Shown piece by piece: positions 42,234-49,272 of a stretch of DNA of 64,000 bases. Position numbers and translations under genes: made by a program. Position 1 is the first letter of the stretch; every line of letters starts with the position of its first letter. The notes below the pieces were generated by a model that was given only the letters and a program-made list of their open reading frames with translations, was not told the origin of the DNA and did no database searches. The stretch spans positions 1 to 64,000 of the forward strand of contig NZ_DASZCQ010000042.1 in assembly GCF_035942955.1 (NCBI RefSeq), read 5' to 3'. Source of the DNA: DASYTH01 sp035942955 (lineage in GTDB: Bacteria > Actinomycetota > Actinomycetes > Mycobacteriales > Pseudonocardiaceae).

Positions 42234-43478
42234 GTGTCCCCACGCACGGCCAGGCCCGCACCTGATTATGGTGAGATTGGCAGACGCATTCGCACGATCC
42301 GTCGTCGCCGTGGACTCAGCCTTGATACTGCGGCCGGGCTAGCTGGAATCAGCAAGCCCTACCTGTCTCAGATCGAAACCGGTGCGCGCCGGGTCAGCAG
42401 GCGCGGCCTGCTCGAGGACATCGCCTCCGCGCTCGGCTGCTCGGTCGTCGACCTCACCGGCGAACCGTACGTCCCAGTCGACGGGCCTTCGGCCACCGCG
42501 CTCGCGACGATCCCCCCGATCCAGCTCGCGCTGCTGGACTGCGACCTCGACGACGTGCCTGACCAACGGCCGCGCCCGCTCGCCGATCTCGAGCTCGCGG
42601 TTCGCGACGCCAACAGACACCGCGACCACACGCGCTACGAGCTCGCCGGCCGCGAGCTTGGCCAGCTGCTCGTCGAGCTGCAGATCACCGCGGCCACGGG
42701 CGATGAATCCGAGCGGCGCCGCGCACTCACCGCGCTCGTCGAGGCCGGGATCGTCGCCTACGAGATGACCAAGAACCTCGGTCACCCGCAGCTGGCCGTC
42801 GAAGCGGCACGCCGCGGCCTCGATGCCGCCCGGCGACTCGGCGATCCAACCCTCCTCGGATTCGCCCGCTGGTACTACGCACTGGCACTGATGCGCCTCG
42901 GCTCCCGCCGCCGCGCCGCCGGCACCCTTTCCAGCGCGGTCGACGACCTGGCCAGCGTCGCCGATCCGACCGCGAACCAGACGCTCAGCGCCGAGGTCTA
43001 TGGACTGCTCCACATCACCTCGGCGCTCGAGGCCGCCCGGTCCGGGCGTGCTGACGACGCGTGGGCCCATGTCGCCGAGGCGCGCAGCATCGCCGACCGG
43101 ACCGGCGAGCGGAACAGCTTGCTGATGCACTTCGGACCAACGAACGTAACCGCCTGGTCGCTCGCAGTCGGCGTCGAGCTCGGCGAGGGCGCGGCCGCCA
43201 TCGAGCGCGCACACCGCACACCCGTTGACCTGACCGTCTTCGATAGCGCCAACCGGGTCGCCGCCTGGCACTTCGACCATGCGCGCGCCTACGCCCAAGA
43301 AGATGGTCGCTGCGATCTTGAGGCGATCCGCTACCTCGACACTGCCGAGCGCACCGCGCCGCAACGACTGCACCATGATCCGATTGCCCGGGAGCTTCTG
43401 CTCGAACTGGATGGTCGCCTCAGGACCCGAGTGTGGGAATTGGGCAGCCTTCGTCACCGCTTTGGAGTATCCGCTTAG
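42234..43478 (+). CDS. XRE-family regulator with helical-repeat C-terminus
   Basis: A 414-aa protein starting at GTG 42234, 8 nt after GAAGAAGG. The HTH is at residues 9-65 (GRRIRTIRRRRGLSLDTAAG, then GISKPYLSQIETGARRVSRR). The rest is helical with TPR-like spacing (AVEAARRGLDAARRLGDPTL, RSGRADDAWAHVAEARSIAD). Large XRE proteins of this design are common in actinobacteria, often paired with DUF397 proteins; a DUF397-like gene is at 45298. Candidate prophage repressor or switch protein. The leader RNA and operator are described separately. Confidence 0.78.
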   Translation: MSPRTARPAPDYGEIGRRIRTIRRRRGLSLDTAAGLAGISKPYLSQIETGARRVSRRGLLEDIASALGCSVVDLTGEPYVPVDGPSATALATIPPIQLALLDCDLDDVPDQRPRPLADLELAVRDANRHRDHTRYELAGRELGQLLVELQITAATGDESERRRALTALVEAGIVAYEMTKNLGHPQLAVEAARRGLDAARRLGDPTLLGFARWYYALALMRLGSRRRAAGTLSSAVDDLASVADPTANQTLSAEVYGLLHITSALEAARSGRADDAWAHVAEARSIADRTGERNSLLMHFGPTNVTAWSLAVGVELGEGAAAIERAHRTPVDLTVFDSANRVAAWHFDHARAYAQEDGRCDLEAIRYLDTAERTAPQRLHHDPIARELLLELDGRLRTRVWELGSLRHRFGVSA

Positions 43479-43564
43479 GCCAGGTCATAGGCGGGGTTAG
43501 CAGTTAGCAAACTGGCTGCACAGCATTAAGGCTTACCGTCACCTTCTCGTGCAGGAGGTGACAG

Positions 43565-43675
43565 ATGTTTGACCTATTCTGGCCCGTGCTCGGCCTGGTC
43601 TTGTTGGCCGTCAGCATCGTCGGTCTGGTGGTGACGGCGGATCGGGCGGGACGGCGCACCGGGAGCCGGCCGTGA
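43565..43675 (+). CDS. 36-aa membrane peptide (prophage)
   Basis: A short frame starting at ATG 43565 with a strong AGGAGG ribosome-binding site 6 nt upstream. It encodes one hydrophobic helix (FWPVLGLVLLAVSIVGLVV) and a basic tail (DRAGRRTGSRP). The ribosome-binding site supports translation. Function unknown. Confidence 0.55.
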   Translation: MFDLFWPVLGLVLLAVSIVGLVVTADRAGRRTGSRP

Positions 43676-43698
43676 CCGCAACCGGCTGGCCGTGCCTG

Positions 43699-43956
43699 CT
43701 ACTGCTGCGCGGAGACGAATGTGCCGCGGCCGTGCAGCACGGTGATCAGGTCCTGCTCGACCAGGGCGGCGATCGCACGGCGGATGGTGGTGCGGGCGAC
43801 GCCATAGATCTCGGCGAGGTCTTGTTCGGCGGGCAGTCTGCTGCCGGCGGGCAGCTCGCCGGCGGTGATCTCGGCGGTGATGTCGTCGGCGATCTGTTGC
43901 CAGACGAACTGCGGGCCGTCGCGGTCGATGCGGTCAGCGCGATTGCCCCATCCCAT
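43699..43956 (-). CDS. Short GntR-family regulator (DNA-binding domain only)
   Basis: An 85-aa protein that is almost only a GntR winged helix (FVWQQIADDITAEITAGELP, GSRLPAEQDLAEIYGVARTT, then RRAIAALVEQDLI and GRGTFV). No ligand-binding domain follows. Similar short GntR proteins act as copy or transfer repressors on actinobacterial mobile elements (for example KorSA of pSAM2). TACTGT lies 7 nt before the ATG at 43956, so the message is probably leaderless. Operator-like repeats cover its promoter and the facing promoter. Confidence 0.8.
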   Translation of the reverse strand: MGWGNRADRIDRDGPQFVWQQIADDITAEITAGELPAGSRLPAEQDLAEIYGVARTTIRRAIAALVEQDLITVLHGRGTFVSAQQ

Positions 43957-43979
43957 GCCCGGCACAGTAGACGTAGTCT
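43957..43979 (-). promoter_or_regulatory. GntR gene -10 and operator
   Basis: TACTGT (43969-43964, minus strand) is 7 nt before the GntR ATG. Next to it the inverted repeat AGAC-GTA-GTCT (43969-43979) could allow autorepression. Confidence 0.45.
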
Positions 43980-43998
43980 GACCTGCGTAAACGATACG

Positions 43999-44026
43999 AT
44001 ACGTCTGATGACGTCTACAGACGTAT
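43999..44026. promoter_or_regulatory. Large inverted-repeat operator between GntR gene and rightward operon
   Basis: ATACGTCTG (43999-44007) and CAGACGTAT (44018-44026) are perfect 9-bp inverted arms with a 10-nt spacer that itself contains ACGTCT. It lies between two divergent genes and shares the TACGTC half-site with the XRE promoter. A likely binding site for the GntR or XRE protein. Confidence 0.6.
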
Positions 44027-44062
44027 AGCGCCGATTCTAGTGTTGTGAGGAGAAGATCCGAC

Positions 44063-44314
44063 GTGAGTGCACCCGGATGGCGAACAGCACACGTCGTGCA
44101 GGTCCGCAGCCGCACCGGCAGCATCGTGCCGATCAGGGTCGGATTAATCGAGGCCGGCACCGGCAGCATCCTCCCGGCGGCACTCAAGATCGGCAACGGC
44201 GATGAAGTGTTCCTACCCGATGAGATCGCCACCCAGTTGATCGTCAACATCCGCGAAACTGTGGCCGAGCGATTGAAGATCACCGGTGAGCACATCGGGG
44301 GCGAGACGTCGTGA
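44063..44314 (+). CDS. Small hypothetical prophage protein
   Basis: An 83-aa protein starting at GTG 44063 behind GGAGAAG. The sequence looks beta-rich (AHVVQVRSRTGSIVPIRVG, then LKIGNGDEVFLPDEIATQLI) and could be a small DNA- or RNA-binding fold. No family recognised. First gene of the rightward chain that faces the GntR gene; its stop overlaps the next GTG. Confidence 0.6.
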   Translation: MSAPGWRTAHVVQVRSRTGSIVPIRVGLIEAGTGSILPAALKIGNGDEVFLPDEIATQLIVNIRETVAERLKITGEHIGGETS

Positions 44315-44454
44315 TCGAGATGGACCCGGCGTGGCGGGTGATCGCGGTGCTCGGCGCGGTGCTGTTCATCCCGGTGTTATGTGCGGCTGGGCGTGTCGTT
44401 CAGCGGGTTCAGGCGTGGCGCGGCTCGCGGCTGCACAGGCGGTGGCGGCCATGA
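44311..44454 (+). CDS. 47-aa one-TM peptide (prophage)
   Basis: GTG 44311 overlaps the previous stop (GTGA) and the stop overlaps the next ATG (ATGA). One hydrophobic helix (WRVIAVLGAVLFIPVLCAAG) is followed by a very basic tail (RGSRLHRRWRP). Coupling on both sides supports it. Function unknown. Confidence 0.55.
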   Translation: MIEMDPAWRVIAVLGAVLFIPVLCAAGRVVQRVQAWRGSRLHRRWRP

Positions 44455-44660
44455 CGTGCAGCTTGGCGAAGAATCTGTTCGCGGCGTGGCGCGATGGTGC
44501 GGTGATCCTGGCGGGCACGGGGGTGGCCCGGCCGGTGTATCTGCGTGAGCGGGTGGCGCTGGACTGCCGGGAACCGCGGTGTCACACCACGGTGTTCGGC
44601 GACACGGCTACCGAGGCCGCCGGCCGGCTGGCCAACCACCGCATGCGGTGCCACCAATGA
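44451..44660 (+). CDS. Small zinc-finger-like protein (prophage)
   Basis: A 69-aa protein with DCREPRCHTTVFGD followed by LANHRMRCHQ. The Cys-x4-Cys and His-x3-Cys-His spacing suggests a single zinc-binding finger. Coupled by ATGA at both ends. Such small zinc proteins are frequent in actinophage early operons; the partner is unknown. Confidence 0.6.
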   Translation: MTCSLAKNLFAAWRDGAVILAGTGVARPVYLRERVALDCREPRCHTTVFGDTATEAAGRLANHRMRCHQ

Positions 44661-44989
44661 CCGGTCGAGTCGAGCTCCCCCCGGCTCGATCTGTGGCGGG
44701 CCGAGCCGAGTCCTCCTCTGGTTCGGCCTTCGCGCCGGTGGGTGCCCAACAGGCGGCTGCGGCATCCATCGGCGCCCAGATCTCGGCGGACACAGCGGGG
44801 GGCGGCAATCCCGAGCCGCTGTGTCCGCCGGGCAGCTACCGGCGCCCACCGGTTGTGTGCCCGCATATCGACACCATCAACCACGTCACGGTGCAGGGCC
44901 TGGAGGTGGTGATGTGGACGACGTGCGACGACTGCGAAGAGATCACCTGGTCGTCCCGCCGGGCGAAGTATGTGAGGCCGCGGCGATGA
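44657..44989 (+). CDS. Hypothetical prophage protein with C-terminal zinc-binding motif
   Basis: A 110-aa protein. The N-terminal 60 residues are low-complexity, Ala/Gly/Ser-rich. The C-terminal part has VCPHIDTINHVTV and TTCDDCEEITW, a Cys-x-His and Cys-x2-Cys set typical of a small zinc ribbon. ATGA coupling at both ends. Confidence 0.58.
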   Translation: MTGRVELPPARSVAGRAESSSGSAFAPVGAQQAAAASIGAQISADTAGGGNPEPLCPPGSYRRPPVVCPHIDTINHVTVQGLEVVMWTTCDDCEEITWSSRRAKYVRPRR

Positions 44990-45261
44990 ACGGTGATCAA
45001 CTCAGTGAGGCCGAGCGGGAAGCTGCGGTGTTGGCATTGCTCGTCCTGCGTGTCATTACTGCGGCCGAGGACAGGTTGGCCGGTCGGTTCAGCGATGCGA
45101 AGCGCGGCGAGCTTTCGGACCTGCTCGAGGGGATAGCTGGAGAGCTGCGGCAACCCGGCCAACCGGGAGAGAGCCCGGTGCAGCCGCACGCCGAGCCGCT
45201 GCGCCCGGCCGGCACGTCGTCGCGCCTGGTGCGCGGGGACTTCTCGGCCAGCGGGCCGTGA
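44986..45261 (+). CDS. Small helical prophage protein
   Basis: A 91-aa acidic protein. Two helices (LSEAEREAAVLALLVLRVIT and FSDAKRGELSDLLEGIAGEL) are followed by a Pro-rich tail. No family recognised. It is the last gene of the overlapping chain that starts at 44063. Confidence 0.58.
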   Translation: MNGDQLSEAEREAAVLALLVLRVITAAEDRLAGRFSDAKRGELSDLLEGIAGELRQPGQPGESPVQPHAEPLRPAGTSSRLVRGDFSASGP

Positions 45262-45297
45262 AGGGAATCAAAATATCGCTGTGAGGAGGGTGACGCA

Positions 45298-45489
45298 ATG
45301 ATTACCAATTGGCGCAGGTCAACACGTTGTAGTTGCGGCGAGATTGACGCCTGTGTGGAGGTGGGATCGTCCGGGGGGGTCGTCGGATACCGAGACACTA
45401 AACACGCCGCATTGCCGGAGACCGAGCGGCCGGTCCTGCTGGTTCCGGCGACCGCGGCACGCGCGCTCCTGAAAATGATCACCGCGTGA
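45298..45489 (+). CDS. DUF397-like protein
   Basis: A 63-aa protein that fits DUF397: ITNWRRSTRCSCGEIDACVE, then VVGYRDTK, then PVLLVPATAARALLKMI (compare the family pattern WRKSS...NCVEVA...VAVRDSK). DUF397 proteins are small partners of XRE-type regulators in Streptomyces and relatives. Here the likely partner is the XRE protein at 42234, about 2 kb upstream. The ATG has GAGGAGG upstream. Confidence 0.72.
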   Translation: MITNWRRSTRCSCGEIDACVEVGSSGGVVGYRDTKHAALPETERPVLLVPATAARALLKMITA

Positions 45490-45680
45490 GAGCGCGGACC
45501 TCAGGCGTGTCATGGACACCCACGGTCGTCGAGCCTCTGCTGTGAGGGAGGTGATTCATTGGTCCATTCATAGGAGCGCGATTTCGCTAGTCATCTGAGC
45601 CCTCAACTCGAGGGTCCTTTGGTGAAGTGCACACAATGGGGACTATCCCTCCCCCCGGAAATCAGATGGCTAGCATCCGG

Positions 45681-45714
45681 ACAGCCCTCGGACTCCCACT
45701 CCGAGGGCTGTTCT
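45681..45714 (+). terminator. Strong hairpin between DUF397 gene and zinc-ribbon gene
   Basis: Perfect 12-bp arms (45681-45692 with 45700-45711), 7-nt loop, then TCT. It lies in a 273-bp gap with no gene. It may end the upstream transcript; the T-tract is weak. Confidence 0.5.
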
Positions 45715-45762
45715 CCAGCGACAGCTCGGTCGATCAACCCAATAGTTTGGAGAAAGGTTTGG

Positions 45763-45885
45763 ATGGGTGACGACTGTCCGCACGAGAAGGTCACCAATGT
45801 GAATCGGCGGGATGACGACGGGTTCTATGAGTTCGGCCAGAAGTGTACCGATTGCGGAACCATGGTTGAGGACTGGCACCGATAG
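45763..45885 (+). CDS. 40-aa zinc-ribbon peptide (prophage)
   Basis: ATG 45763 follows GGAGAAAGG. The product has DCPHEKVTNVNRRDDDGFYE and then QKCTDCGTMVEDWHR, a Cys-x-His plus Cys-x2-Cys zinc ribbon very common among actinophage small proteins. Function unknown. Confidence 0.62.
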   Translation: MGDDCPHEKVTNVNRRDDDGFYEFGQKCTDCGTMVEDWHR

Positions 45886-45938
45886 GAGCGTGATGGGCTA
45901 GCCCACGCAGACATGCGATTGGCAGGAGGATGACGGGT

Positions 45939-46130
45939 TTGTTCGCGTGGTGGCGTAGGTGGCGGCGGCTGCGCGAGTTCAAGCAGCTGGTGAGCCGATC
46001 CGACCTGGGCACGCCGGAAGCACGGCGGCATCAGAGAATTGGTCGCCGGCTTATGGCCAGGCAGCGACGGCGCCTCAGGCGGCAGCTGTCCCGCCCCTTG
46101 ATGAACAAACGAGCGGGAGGAATGACATGA
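45939..46130 (+). CDS. Small very basic protein (prophage)
   Basis: A 63-aa Arg-rich protein (FAWWRRWRRLREFKQLV, GRRLMARQRRRLRRQL) probably binding nucleic acid. The only strong ribosome-binding site, GGAGG at 45925-45929, abuts an in-frame ATG at 45930. A TTG at 45939 has normal spacing and is preferred. The stop overlaps the next ATG (ATGA). Confidence 0.5.
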   Translation: MFAWWRRWRRLREFKQLVSRSDLGTPEARRHQRIGRRLMARQRRRLRRQLSRPLMNKRAGGMT

Positions 46131-46411
46131 GTGGCATGAGTGATCAACCGGTCGAGCGCAAGCTACGACACCTGCGGGCCAAGCTCGACCGATTTCAGGC
46201 CATGGCCGCCGCCGTAGAGCGGGTGCTGGTCGCCGAGCGGGACGACCATCGGGGGCTATACGACCGGACCGGTGACGCCTACCACCGCGGCCGACACGAC
46301 GCCTGTCGGCTGGCCGTGTCGCAGTTGCACCACCTCACGAACGGGGAATTTGGCGTACCGCTGGACGACCAGCCCGAACTAGCCAAGGTCGACGCGAAGG
46401 TGTCGACGTGA
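46127..46411 (+). CDS. Small prophage protein, paralogue of the gene at 39084
   Basis: A 94-aa soluble protein with a coiled-coil-like N-terminal half (LRHLRAKLDRFQAMAAAVER). Its C-terminal half resembles the product of 39084-39377 (CRLAVSQLHHLTNGEFG and LDDQP). The ATG has GGGAGG upstream. Coupled by GTGA to the next gene. Function unknown. Confidence 0.65.
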   Translation: MSGMSDQPVERKLRHLRAKLDRFQAMAAAVERVLVAERDDHRGLYDRTGDAYHRGRHDACRLAVSQLHHLTNGEFGVPLDDQPELAKVDAKVST

Positions 46412-46575
46412 CCCGCAGCGTATCTGGCAAGGCAGACGAGAAACCGACTCCGGAGGAGATCCGGGCGCAGCAGGCCGAGCAGGTCGCGCGCAGCGAGCAG
46501 ACTGCGGACCGGATTGCCAGCTTGATCGCTGGAGCGTTCGTCGTCATGTTCACCGTCCTCCCCCGCGCGTCTTAG
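46408..46575 (+). CDS. 55-aa tail-anchored peptide (prophage)
   Basis: GTG 46408 overlaps the preceding stop. A charged helix (TPEEIRAQQAEQVARSEQTA) is followed by one hydrophobic C-terminal segment (IASLIAGAFVVMFTVLP). It is the last rightward gene before the convergent late operon. Confidence 0.5.
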   Translation: MTRSVSGKADEKPTPEEIRAQQAEQVARSEQTADRIASLIAGAFVVMFTVLPRAS

Positions 46576-46643
46576 GGTGGGCGGGTCGATCAGTGGTCGG
46601 TCAACTGACGTCGCCGGGGGCCCGAGCGTGGGATCGGGTTCGG

Positions 46644-46907
46644 TCAGGTGGGTCCTCCTCTCACTGTCCGGTTGTGCCGGGCGGTGCCGAGCATGAGCAG
46701 TGATGCTGTCCCGGTGGGATGGACCAGCTCGCTGCACAGCGAGGTGAGCACGGACAGCACCATGGCCATCCCGGCCGTGGACAGGGCGGCTGTCCAGTCG
46801 GTGTCGAGTAGGCCGGTGCCGGCGGCGATGAGCACGGTGGCCAGCACCTGCGCGCTGGTCTTGAGGGCCCGCTCGGCGGTGTCTTTCCAGAACACGGCGG
46901 TGAACAT
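46644..46907 (-). CDS. Holin (r1t-like)
   Basis: An 87-aa protein beginning MFTAVFWKDTAERALKTSAQ, matching the start of r1t-type holins (FWKDTAERA-x2-T-x-AQ). Two hydrophobic helices follow (VLATVLIAAGTGLL and AGMAMVLSVLTSLCSE) and a basic tail ends it. Holins form the lesion that lets endolysin reach the wall. It is the last gene of the late operon, next to the amidase. Confidence 0.8.
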   Translation of the reverse strand: MFTAVFWKDTAERALKTSAQVLATVLIAAGTGLLDTDWTAALSTAGMAMVLSVLTSLCSELVHPTGTASLLMLGTARHNRTVRGGPT

Positions 46908-46926
46908 CCCCGGTTGTCCCTTCAGG

Positions 46927-47829
46927 TCACGCCGCCGGGCGCAGCCGCTCGGCGAGTGCGTCGAGGAACGCCTTGGCCTCGCTGGTGTCGTCCTGCTCGA
47001 GCGCGGCCCGGATCCGCTGGACCTCGGGCAGGATCGTCTCGACGACGGCCGTGGTGGTGGCCTCGCGCACGGCGGTGTCGAGCCGGGCGGCGAGCACGTC
47101 GGGATCCAGGTCGCCCTCAGCGACCGCAGCGGCCAACTGGTTGAGCAGCACGTTGTTGCGCCGACTCCAGATCGCGGCGTCCAACCAGTAGTCGGCGAGG
47201 CGTCCGCCGCCGGCCGCGGCCAGCCGCTCGCCGGCGAACTTGACCTCAGCGTCGACGAGTTCTCCGCCCATGTCATCCTCCTGGGAGTAGTGGATTGCCT
47301 TGTCGATGCGGAACCCGCCCGGATCCCAGTGCTCATCGGGTGCCGGTGCGTGCTGGTGGCCCATGTGCCCGGAGAAGGTTCGTAGTTGGGCGTCGGACAG
47401 GCGAATGGGCGACGTGGCCCGGGCGAGCACGATGCCCTCGTCGGCGTGGTAGAACCGCAGATGCACATCCGGCACTTCGAGCAGGTCACGCAGCGGCCGG
47501 ATCAGGTCCTCGCCGATGTTGCGGTACCACTCGTCCGGCCAGGCGTGTGTCTCGGCGGCGCGGCCGACTACCTCAATCTGGATGACGTACTCGTCGTCGG
47601 ACTCCGCGCCGCGCAGCGAGTAGGAGTGCCGGTCCAACCGGACGTACTGGCGCACATCCCGGATCCGCGGGTCATAGCCCAGGTGCGGTGGGTAGTTGCG
47701 GTAGGCCGCTTCGGCGCCGGCCAGGCTGGTGCCTTCGGTGGTGTGCCAGCAGATCTTGGGGTTGTGCATGTCGTCGTACGGGCCGCCGTCGGGGCCAAGA
47801 TCAACAAATCGGGCGCCGGGTAGCAACAT
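46927..47829 (-). CDS. Endolysin, N-acetylmuramoyl-L-alanine amidase
   Basis: A 300-aa Amidase_2-type enzyme cutting the MurNAc-L-Ala bond. Zn and catalytic elements are seen in KICWHTTEGTSLAGA, YVIQIEVVG, and GHMGHQHAPAPDEHWDPGG. The catalytic part ends near residue 180. The C-terminal 120 residues are helical (VLLNQLAAAVAEGDLDPDVL, VQRIRAALEQDDTSEAK) and may bind wall or regulate. No signal peptide is present, which fits holin-dependent release. Confidence 0.88.
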   Translation of the reverse strand: MLLPGARFVDLGPDGGPYDDMHNPKICWHTTEGTSLAGAEAAYRNYPPHLGYDPRIRDVRQYVRLDRHSYSLRGAESDDEYVIQIEVVGRAAETHAWPDEWYRNIGEDLIRPLRDLLEVPDVHLRFYHADEGIVLARATSPIRLSDAQLRTFSGHMGHQHAPAPDEHWDPGGFRIDKAIHYSQEDDMGGELVDAEVKFAGERLAAAGGGRLADYWLDAAIWSRRNNVLLNQLAAAVAEGDLDPDVLAARLDTAVREATTTAVVETILPEVQRIRAALEQDDTSEAKAFLDALAERLRPAA

Positions 47830-47834
47830 CGGGG

Positions 47835-48461
47835 TCAGCCCTCCTCCGTGCGTACGCAGCCGACGCCCGGCTGCGGCAGCCCACCGTCGGCCGGGATCAG
47901 CAGCACCTCGCGCTGCTCGTAGCCGTCGGGACAGGCCGGGCCGGGCGGCCCGGGTGGACCGGTGGCGCCGGCCGGGCCTGGTTCACCGGCGGGACCAGCT
48001 GGCCCTGGTTCGCCCTGCGGCCCGGGCGGCCCGGCCTCCCCTGGTGGGCCTGCCGGACCCGCCGGCCCATCGGTGCCCGGTGCGCCCGGCGGGCCCCGCT
48101 CGCCGGGGTCACCCTTCGGCCCGATCGGCCCAGGAGGACCTGGTGCACCGCGTGGCCCAGCCGGCCCCGAAGCACCCGCCTGGCCGGGCTCGCCCGGCGG
48201 CCCTGGGATCGCGGTCTGCACCTCGGCCGCTTTCTGGCAGGCCGCGCCGAGTTCCAGCGCTGTGGAGCCGCCCTTGGCGCAGGCCTCGGCCACCTGGTCG
48301 GCCAGGCTCTTGGCGTCCCGCTGCGCCACCGTCTTCTCGTCGGTGGCCCGGTCCGCCCGGAACTGGGCGCCGATCAGGTCGACGGCGACGTAGACGATCA
48401 AGGCCACGACCACGATCTCGCCGACGCGGCGCACCAGTGTGCGGCGCTGCTGATCGGTCAC
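47835..48461 (-). CDS. Collagen-like membrane-anchored protein (prophage)
   Basis: A 208-aa protein. A transmembrane helix lies at about residues 14-31 (EIVVVALIVYVAVDLIGA), followed by a coiled-coil stalk with two cysteines. Then 30 uninterrupted Gly-X-Y triplets span residues 87-176, many of them GPP, GPA or GEP. The C-terminal 32 residues hold two cysteines (ACPDGYEQ and GVGCVRTE). It is in the lysis region between tail genes and endolysin. It could be a trimeric fibre, spanin-like linker or surface stalk; the role is unknown. Confidence 0.8.
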   Translation of the reverse strand: MTDQQRRTLVRRVGEIVVVALIVYVAVDLIGAQFRADRATDEKTVAQRDAKSLADQVAEACAKGGSTALELGAACQKAAEVQTAIPGPPGEPGQAGASGPAGPRGAPGPPGPIGPKGDPGERGPPGAPGTDGPAGPAGPPGEAGPPGPQGEPGPAGPAGEPGPAGATGPPGPPGPACPDGYEQREVLLIPADGGLPQPGVGCVRTEEG

Positions 48462-48712
48462 GCGGTGCCTCCCCGACGCAGGTCTCGGTTCTCGGCTTCC
48501 AGCTCGCGGCGCAGCCTGCGCTCATCGGCCAGATCGGCTTTCAGTTCGGCCAGCTCGGCGTCGTGCGCCGCGGTGATCCGCTTCAACTCGGCGGTGTGCC
48601 GTTCCTCTGTGGACGCTTCGCGACGCAGCAGCAGGAGCAGCACGAATCCGACGCCACCCATGACGCCGAGCGAGGGGAGCGACTGCAGAGCCGCTGTGAG
48701 CACCGCATCCAC
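48458..48712 (-). CDS. Small membrane protein with coiled coil (holin-like)
   Basis: An 84-aa protein with one transmembrane helix (SLGVMGGVGFVLLLLLRR, about residues 14-31) and a charged coiled coil to the end (ELAELKADLADERRLRRELE). Its stop overlaps the collagen-like gene start. One-TM proteins with a charged C-terminus near endolysins are often holin or antiholin partners; this is inference. Confidence 0.6.
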   Translation of the reverse strand: MDAVLTAALQSLPSLGVMGGVGFVLLLLLRREASTEERHTAELKRITAAHDAELAELKADLADERRLRRELEAENRDLRRGGTA

Positions 48713-48729
48713 TCACACCTCGCTGTGTG

Positions 48730-49272
48730 TCAGAGGGGGATGACCATGAGCCGCCGGTCGATGAAGTTCCCGGTGGACGCGTCGACCCGGTATTTCGCGG
48801 TGAACGTGTTTGTTCCGGCGGTGAGCGTGTCGAAGAAATGGAATTGGCACTGCGATTCGGCCAGGGCGGTGCCGCCGATGGTGTTCACCAGGGCGATCGT
48901 GTCGGACGCGGCGATGGTGCTGGCGCCGGAGACGTCGATGGACATAAGCACCGAGTTGGTGGCGGTGCTGTTCCAGCAGCGGGCTTTCCACCACACCATC
49001 GCACGGGTGCCGGTCGCCACGGACGCTTGCGGGCCGGGTGTCCCGCCGAGGTCGGTGTAGCTGGTCGATGTGGTGGTTTGATTTGCCGCGGTGAGCGCGG
49101 TGATGGGTTCCCGTTCGGCAATGGCGTTCGCCCCGGTGCTTACGAATATGCGGCCGGCGGTGGTGGCTTTCGCCGGGGCGGTTTCGTTGAAATTGTCCCG
49201 GACGTGAATATTCCATTGGGACGCGGTCAGGGTCGAGTTGGCGACCGCGGTCATGGGAGCGGTCCAGGTCAT
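48730..49272 (-). CDS. Phage minor structural/tail protein
   Basis: A 180-aa protein with the opening TASQWNIHVRDNFNETAPAK and AGRIFVSTGANAIAERE, a pattern common to actinophage tail or baseplate-associated proteins. The rest is beta-rich. It sits directly after the tail genes. The ATG at 49272 overlaps the upstream stop. Exact location in the virion unknown. Confidence 0.68.
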   Translation of the reverse strand: MTWTAPMTAVANSTLTASQWNIHVRDNFNETAPAKATTAGRIFVSTGANAIAEREPITALTAANQTTTSTSYTDLGGTPGPQASVATGTRAMVWWKARCWNSTATNSVLMSIDVSGASTIAASDTIALVNTIGGTALAESQCQFHFFDTLTAGTNTFTAKYRVDASTGNFIDRRLMVIPL

